In this document: positions 57,392 through 64,000 of the stretch, one piece after another | Position numbering within the stretch: the first letter of the stretch is position 1 | Layout: the number at the start of each line of letters is the position of its first letter | From: Phoenix dactylifera | Taxonomy: Eukaryota; Streptophyta; Magnoliopsida; Arecales; Arecaceae | Direction of reading: 5' to 3' | Assembly (NCBI RefSeq): GCF_009389715.1 | Contig: NC_052409.1 | Span: forward strand, 186,001 to 250,000 | Length of the DNA stretch: 64,000 nucleotides | Program-made: the position numbers and the translations under genes | The notes under the pieces: model-generated | What the model was told of the DNA's origin: nothing | The model's database searches: none | Seen by the model: the letters and a program-made list of their open reading frames with translations, nothing else

Positions 57392-59642
57392 AGATCATCT
57401 GGTGTATATATATATATGAATCCAGTTGATGCATTGCAGGTTGGTGTTAGCAGAGCATTTGATACTTTACTTGCATCATGCGATCGTTCTCCTTTCACCA
57501 CCGGTGAACACTCTTATTTGATCATGAATAATATAATATCACATAAGTATCGTTGAATCAGAATGGCATGTCGACGAGTTTATTGCAAGAGCTGCTGCCA
57601 AAGTGCTGCCATATTTATTATAGGGTTCGCGCTTTCCGAAGAAAATAAGGGCAATATTTGCATAGAATCTTTTCTGCGGTATAACTGCATTCTATTTGAC
57701 TCACCAAATCTTACCTTTTATATTTAGGCCACCAACTAGTTCAAGGGGATAAAGAAAGTTGTAAGCCAGCTAGCAGTATTAAATTAAGGATGTTCCACAT
57801 TTCACAGTAATCCAACATTTGTATTGTTATACAGCCCTGAAGCGGGGTAAATAGAATATTATGTACATCAATTGCGACGTTCAATGTATCTTATTACTTT
57901 ATCTTAATAATTTTTTAGTCTCCTCGAGGATCATGGGATGCTGACATTGGATTATGAATTTTACAGGACTAGTAAATTATGCTCTTCATTTGACTTTCTG
58001 CTTTTCTCTGGACAAAGATTGGAAGAGGGCATCCATTGGCCCATTGATTTGGTTAATTTAATTGCATCCATCTAAAAAGAGATTCTCAAGTGTTGGTTTA
58101 CCTAAAGCCCGCAAGGAGAAATTTCTTCTTCTTAAAAGAGACAAAAAAAAGAAGAAAGAAGCATGCGGCATCTGACTTCTGTGCGTGGGACAGTGCCGAA
58201 GCCCCACTTCACGTGCCTCGCAGCATATTATTGGCCAGGGAATTAAGGCCCGGCAGTTCTGATTTGATTCAACCCGGAACCCTGCAGCATTCTTTTCCTT
58301 GTCAACGCGACGTCACCCAGCGTGGCGAGTTGGCCAACAATGCGGAGTTGGTCGTCCTCGCCATCCTGGCAGCATGAGGACAAGAATTGGAGTTCGCAGG
58401 ACCAAACTTGATCCATTGCAATCAAACGTATCTCTAGCCTTGCAGGCCGGTTAAAAGCTGGACAGATCTTTTCCACCGCTGGGAAACTCTAGCGGTAAAA
58501 ATGCCCAGCCATAACATGAAGTCAGATGAATCATTGTCCTGTCAATGTTAAAAAGCCTGCTCGGGCTGGTTGCTTGGCCGGTAGTTTCATCTACAACAAA
58601 ACTTTCTGGGTGCCAGCCTTGATATATTCTTAAAAAGTTTGTTCTCCCATATATTTTCGTACCAGTCGAGCACGGCCCATACTATGGTCCAAGGGTATCT
58701 AGCTAGCTAGCTAGCTAGTAAAGGATAAAATTGGCTAACCTTGGATGATGGTGTATGGTAATTAATTAAGTCTACAACAGATGCATTAAGTCTTTGTTTC
58801 TTCTCCATTTTAGAAAAAAAAAACAAATGAATGCAGCAAATCAGCTTTGGCTAGCTGAAACTCTCAAGGAGTACCGTATGGTTCCTGCCGCAGACAAGTC
58901 AAGGATTGCGACGTAACTGTTAATTACCTCATCCTAATCCCGGATAACCATGCATTGCAGTCACGCAGACTGGTTGAGCAGAATCATGTGGCTCCCATAC
59001 ATTGCATCCTGCCTCGGATTTGGAAACGTTTGAAAATTGCTGACATGATCAGTTTTCGTTCCAAGTTTTTGCTGGTACATCATTACAGCTCAAGGATGGG
59101 ACAAGGCAAGACGTACCTTTGCATGCATAAAATTGTTCTTAGCATTGATTTGGAATGAATGGTGGGTGGACCCAAGCATGAGACCTAGCTCAGGGAACCT
59201 GGCCTCATACGGATTAGAGAGAGCGGGCTGCATTCAAGTCCATTAATGGTCGGGTCCACTTAATTAGCGGGGACGTGTAAATTAACCAAGTTGGGGCGAA
59301 CATGTATCATCGAGCCGGCCAGGTTCCAGTGGGTACATGGCATCGGAGGTGCATCGTCAAAACTATTTATTTGTCCTTACTTCGTACATAGGGTCCGTCA
59401 CAGGATGGCTACCTGGCGAGGGCCACCAGCATGATGTCGCATGTTGCTGCCATCTGCTCTTCATCTGGTAGTTTTCTGCGCTGCCAGTTCAGAAGAGTCA
59501 CATGCATGGAGGAAGGAACATGTATGTATGTATGTATATGGAAGGGGTCCACCATCATCCCATGGGCAAGAACCGGAAGCAGAAGTGGCGCCACCACCAC
59601 GGGCTCTTTTTTATCCAACGCCATGGATACGCACGCCACCAC

Positions 59643-59644
<2 letters not shown>

Positions 59645-59674
<30 letters not shown>
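59645..59674. repeat. (TA)n microsatellite
   Basis: About 15 uninterrupted TA units. They produce artificial Tyr-Ile frames on both strands. Confidence 0.9.
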
Positions 59675-59675
<1 letters not shown>

Positions 59676-60599
59676 CCCCGTATACGTAGAGATAGAGAGA
59701 TTCCATGTCATCTCATTTGATGTTATGCAGCATGGGATTCCACCTATATACTTCTATGATCAACAGCAGGCCGCCCGTCGTTATTCTCAAAAAGAAGCAT
59801 ACAAAAAAATCAACATCAACATGACTTCCCTCGATCGGTTGAATGTTATTTTTTTTTTTTACCCCGACACATGCTAGACTGAACGTACTAAAACGTCAAT
59901 CGAAGAAGACACATATCGTATTTTAACGCGAGAGTCTTGCATCAAGTGCCAGCCGGTCACAGCAGCTGGTAAAATTTTTGTTATTAGGTTTGCATGATCA
60001 CTCAGTTAGGATTCCTTAATGTCTCCAGCTAAAACTGATCGTATTGTTTTTGTTTCTCCACGGTCAAAATGACTTTCCAAAGTCCTTCATTTTTTTGTTT
60101 GTTTGTTTTGGAGGAGCATTGTTGGACAATTTATGGCCATATATATTTCTTACACCCTTCTTTTAAAGCTTGTGGTGGAAATCTTAACATCGACTACTGC
60201 GTTCAAGCTAAAGGCGAAGCCCGGAAAGACTGTGGTCCGTATAAATTAAAGTTGTGGTGGGAATGCCTCCATCTGAAATTTGCACTCTCGAAATCTTTCA
60301 TTTCGAGAGCGGTGTAATTGGCTAAGCCAAGTCCAGTCAGATTTTTTTAATAGTTAAATAGCAAAATTATACGTGTATATATATAGGCATGCTTATGCAG
60401 GATACTTGCGTGTGTCGATCGACAAGTTCAAATGAGAGTAGTCACCACATATGGCAGCATGCATAATGTAGTCCTATTGATAAGCTCGACCAACTTAGTT
60501 TCGATCTAGAGCATTAATATATCGCTTCGATGCTCCATGCAGACCTAAAATTAAATAAAAAATAAATCCTTACATCAAAATCGTGCTTTATTCTGAGTA

Positions 60600-62480
60600 A
60601 TGGGGTTGGTGGATACAAGCTAAGGCGCCTTTGAGCTGTTAGCAGCAGGTCCAGCATAAATCCACCATTCATCTAGAAGAGATATCAACCGTTTTCGTTC
60701 AGATAAATTTACCGGAGTGCCGAGCCACGAAGAAAGCAACACAATCAGCAGCTCTATTTGCCTTCCGAAACACATATGCTGCCTGGAAGTATTCTATCTT
60801 CCTGACCAGTCTATCAGTTTCACCAATTAACGGGTCACCATCCCCGAAATGGTCCACTCTCTGTATTTAGTCAATCACCGTGGAGGAATCCCCTTCAAGG
60901 TGTACCCGATATGCTCTGAGAACTCTCCTCGCATAGGAGATGCCCTTCCAAACTGCCCTAAGCTCTGCCTCAATGATGGTCAGACCAAGGGTGTGCCGAC
61001 CCCCTGCTACTACCAGTATACCATAATGGTCTCTAATCACAAATTCCACTCCTCCATACAAACCATCCGCTAACATGCCACCATTGAAATTAACTTTGAG
61101 ATGACCAAGAGTTGGGGGTACCCATAAAAAAAGGGTAAACCTAGGCGCTATGACAACGAAACGGGTATCCCATATGTTCCTGGCCATCCCAGAGGATCTC
61201 GACGCGGTAGCCATAGTAATCTCCGCAGCATGACGAAAGGCCCTGTCCACCACCGTCCTCGACGCTGATCTATTGCCCTCGAAGACACGGGCGTTCCTAT
61301 CTAACCAAATATGATAAGCCAGATATGCCCTCATGATCCCCTCCTCGACAGAGCAGGTCTCCTCATGGAGTCCCTTAAATGGTGTAGTAGGTCATTTATT
61401 GACTTCAAAGCCTATGGGGGAGGAGAGGGAGAGCACTTCCAAATCTGAGCTGTCCTGGGGCACCTGAGGATAACATGAATAATGGTCTCCTCAGCGTCCG
61501 GGCATGCACATATCACAAAACGAAGAGATCCGTACACCTCGTTTGGCTAACATCCTCCTGGTCGGTACACAGCTCCACACCACCTTCCATATGAACAGTG
61601 CCACCTGCGGATGGATCCGCATCCTCCAAATCCAACCTCCATCGATCTACCGAGCAGGCTCCCGACTGATCAGCGCATGAAGGTTCCTGGCACGCACCCT
61701 AGATCGCCTAGTCGACATCCATACCAATCTGTCTGACTCCCCACAGGACGGAATAGGAATGGCCAGAATCCACTTCACCAAAAGCTCCCCGAAAGCCTCC
61801 CGAATTAGTCCCTCCCTCCATCAACCCTCATCAGGAACAAGCAGGTCACTAACCCTAAGTCCAGCTAACCTGGCTGTGTCCACCATGGTCAGCAATCAGC
61901 AAATCGGCATCTCCGTCACCCACCTATCTTCAAGCACATCAACGAACCGTCCATCGCCGATGGCCCATTTGATTGTCGAGAGCACTAGTGGAGTTCTGGC
62001 AGAAATCTCCCTCCAAATAGGTGAACTGTGGCGTCGAAACCGTGTGCTCACCATCTCCGAAATGACCTCATACTTGGCCATCAGCAGTGAGGACCATATG
62101 CTATCCGGCTCCAGCAAAAATCTAGCAACATGTCTCGCAACAAAAGCCTCCCTCATTGCAACTAAGGATGGCACCCCCAATCTGCCAGTCCTGATCGGCT
62201 AACACATAACCTCCCAGAATATCAAATAGATGCCAAATTTCTAAAAATCTGCTCAAGGTGTGCCACTGGAAGTATAGAATTGGATAGTAGGTAAACCAGG
62301 ATCGAGAATAGTACTGACCGCGCCAAGATAACCCTATCCATTATGAAAAGTGAGTGCATATGCCAACATTCTATCATGTGTCTGATGTTGAGCTCGATAG
62401 AGGAGCAATTCCTGCTGCAAATTCGCTGTCCTAGGATCGAGATCCCAGGTACCTTAATACTTCTCTCTGCTCACCTATCC
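60600..62480 (-). mobile_element. Degenerate LINE remnant, C-terminal half of ORF2
   Basis: Minus-strand pieces are collinear with a LINE ORF2. About 62240-62450 reads as the post-RT region (VPGISILGQRI..., then VILARSVLFSILVYLL). 61896-62180 encodes GVPSLVAMREAFVARHVARF with DSIWSSLLMAKY and IKWAIGDGRFVDVLEDRW. 61500-61650 gives the zinc-finger-type linker (RIHPQVALFIWKVVWSCVPT). 60867-61334 is an RNase H-like domain (HLKVNFNGGMLADGLYGGVE, IIEAELRAVWKGI, HLEGDSSTVID), and its tail FRKANRAADCVAFFVARH lies near 60740. Stops and frame changes break it, so it is inactive. It is related to, but not a recent duplicate of, the remnant at 3.5-5.6 kb. Confidence 0.82.
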
Positions 62481-64000
62481 CTAGGATCTTTCATAATAGA
62501 GATCTTCACTCGTGCTTTGGTCTTCGGGCTGAAGCACACTGCATCAGGTACTCTTGAGGGCCGTCGGTTTGAAGTTCACGTGGCGTTCAGTGTGCGGATA
62601 CTATTTTCTATGCCCGCATTTGGTGACCATTAATTCTCCGATCATTTTTTCCCCAACTCGTGCTTGCTTGGTCGGTGGTTGCCTTTGAAAGGTCGAAGTA
62701 AAAAAATCATATTTAATGTATCCAGTGCTCGTGTTGGAGTCGTTGCAACTACCGCAATTATTGGGTTCGGCTGGTATTTGGATGACTATCGGAGCTGTCA
62801 ATTTTTCCTTTTTCATTCCGAGAGTGGTTTCCTTGAATTCGGCCTAAAAATTATTGTGACGCGAGTATGAACTTGCGAGCACCCTCTTGTTTTCAAACTC
62901 TCCCCTACGTTGGATAGGAGGCGAGAGAAAGGGGTGAGAGATAGGAGGAATATCGATCGTTGGATAGTGGATTATCAAATCCCAAAATTTCCACCGCTCC
63001 TGGTAGGGTATCTCACATGAACGACTGCAGTGAATTGTCAAATTCCAAAATCTCTTGTGCTTCAATCATGGCGAATGACATGAACCGCTCCAGCATTAGC
63101 TTCCAGAGGATGGACCCTTTTTTATTTTTTATTTTTGAAGCAACCTGCCCATTATATTTATAAATAATCACACAAAAAAAATAAACAATTTGGAGATTTT
63201 TGATTTCCTTCTAAACTTTAATTTAGTGTGGTCAGACCATCAATCTTTTAAATTCGTTCAATTCGGACCTAGACCATAAATTCAATCTAGCTGCCATGAC
63301 CAAAGTGTTATGTGATGTTGTGTGACCTGCTTATATAGCAGAAGAGGATGATGTAGAAAGAAAATCTTATAGTCCTCCTTCCATCTTTTCTCTTCTCTCT
63401 GGTTAGGATTTCACTTTTCTAAATCCATCCCTCCTTCCTATCCAGCAATTAGAGATTGGCTTTGGTTGCTAGGCATGTAGCAAGTGTGAGAAAGAGATAG
63501 AGATAGCGTAGAGTTGGAAGAGATGGCAACTAGGAGCATTGGAAGGTCTTCATATGAGTCCCCACTTTCCACTCAAAATTATTAGTAATATTTGATGTTG
63601 AGTCATTTCTTTCTTATTTTTTCCTATAGAGTGAGGAATCCGTGATCAAAAAATTGGAAGACCGGTTGCTATGCACACTGCTGCCTCTCGCCGAAGGGAC
63701 AACCACCACTCTCACGATCGTTGCCGCTGTTTAGTTGTCGAGAGGGAGATAAGAGATTTGGACGGAAATTGGAGTTCAAGACCCCCAACAAAAAAAGGAT
63801 GAAAATAGGGCACAAAACCATGTCTATATCATCCTCTTCTACCATATAAGTTGGACACAACTCCATCACGATAGCCATATGAAATTTATAATTAGGGTTC
63901 AAATTGAATTAATTTAAAAAATCGATGGCATAATTGCAGTAAATTAAAGTTTTAGGAGAAAATTGAAAATTTTCAAATAGTTCAAAAAATTTTGCATGAT
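62481..64000. other. Intergenic, right edge of window
   Basis: I see no supported gene. Frames at 62601-62870 and 63669-63902 lack domains. A duplicated phrase around 62965-62995 and 63030-63055 (wording like TATCAAATCCCAAAATTTCC and TGTCAAATTCCAAAATCTC) marks a small, diverged direct repeat. Confidence 0.35.

Larger units (their letters stand above)
55560..60599. other. Intergenic spacer
   Basis: No gene is supported. Near 55680-56100 several words (for example CACAGCTCTCAAAGCG and its inverse CGCTTTGAGAGCTGTGCG) occur in both orientations, so the region has an inverted-repeat character of about 100-150 bp per arm. Further on are T-rich runs (57061-57094), a 78-bp tandem duplication, AGCT repeats near 58700-58718 and a TA microsatellite at 59645-59674. 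Confidence 0.4.

Overview
This is a stretch of a plant nuclear genome, almost certainly a monocot and possibly a palm. The organism call is an inference. It rests on intron-containing genes with GT-AG junctions, GC-rich intronless PPR genes of the kind common in monocots, families restricted to plants (LOG, WAV3/EDA40-type RING-vWA, plant epsins), and abundant degenerate LINEs, hAT-type MITEs and short LTR elements. There are no bacterial operons, no rRNA or tRNA that I can support, and no CRISPR array.

Layout. 1-8.7 kb: no convincing gene; a decayed minus-strand LINE (about 3.5-5.6 kb) and a foldback-like element with long inverted ends (5.8-6.9 kb). 8.7-15.8 kb: a complete epsin-type clathrin adaptor gene on the minus strand, 13 coding exons plus a leader exon. 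15.8-23 kb: repeat-rich spacer with a tandemly duplicated MITE-like block, a 943-bp hAT-like element with GGGTCGGG-type ends, and a LINE tail. 23.1-29.5 kb: a complete seven-exon minus-strand LOG gene (cytokinin activation) carrying a short TRIM-like LTR element in its third intron. 29.5-42.5 kb: mostly non-coding, with an unexplained two-exon coding 3' end near 37.1-37.4 kb and a 250-bp hAT MITE at 40.1 kb. 42.5-49.2 kb: two P-class PPR genes in divergent orientation (583 and 752 aa) with a fragment of a third PPR gene between them. 50.8-55.2 kb: a two-exon RING-H2/vWA E3 ligase gene of the WAV3/EDA40 family with an LTR fragment in its intron. 55.2-64 kb: spacer with simple repeats, a 78-bp tandem duplication and another LINE remnant (60.6-62.5 kb).

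The genes do not form a pathway. They act in clathrin-mediated trafficking (epsin), cytokinin activation (LOG), organelle RNA metabolism or translation (two PPRs) and ubiquitination (RING-vWA). Exon coordinates for the split genes were built by hand from reading frame and GT-AG junctions and close perfectly in frame. I did not find a clearly new biological system. The most interesting items are the LTR element in the LOG intron that has multiplied an snRNA-USE-like promoter word, several extremely short retroposition scars with target duplications, the orphan exon pair, and the overlapping alternative N-terminus of the first PPR gene.
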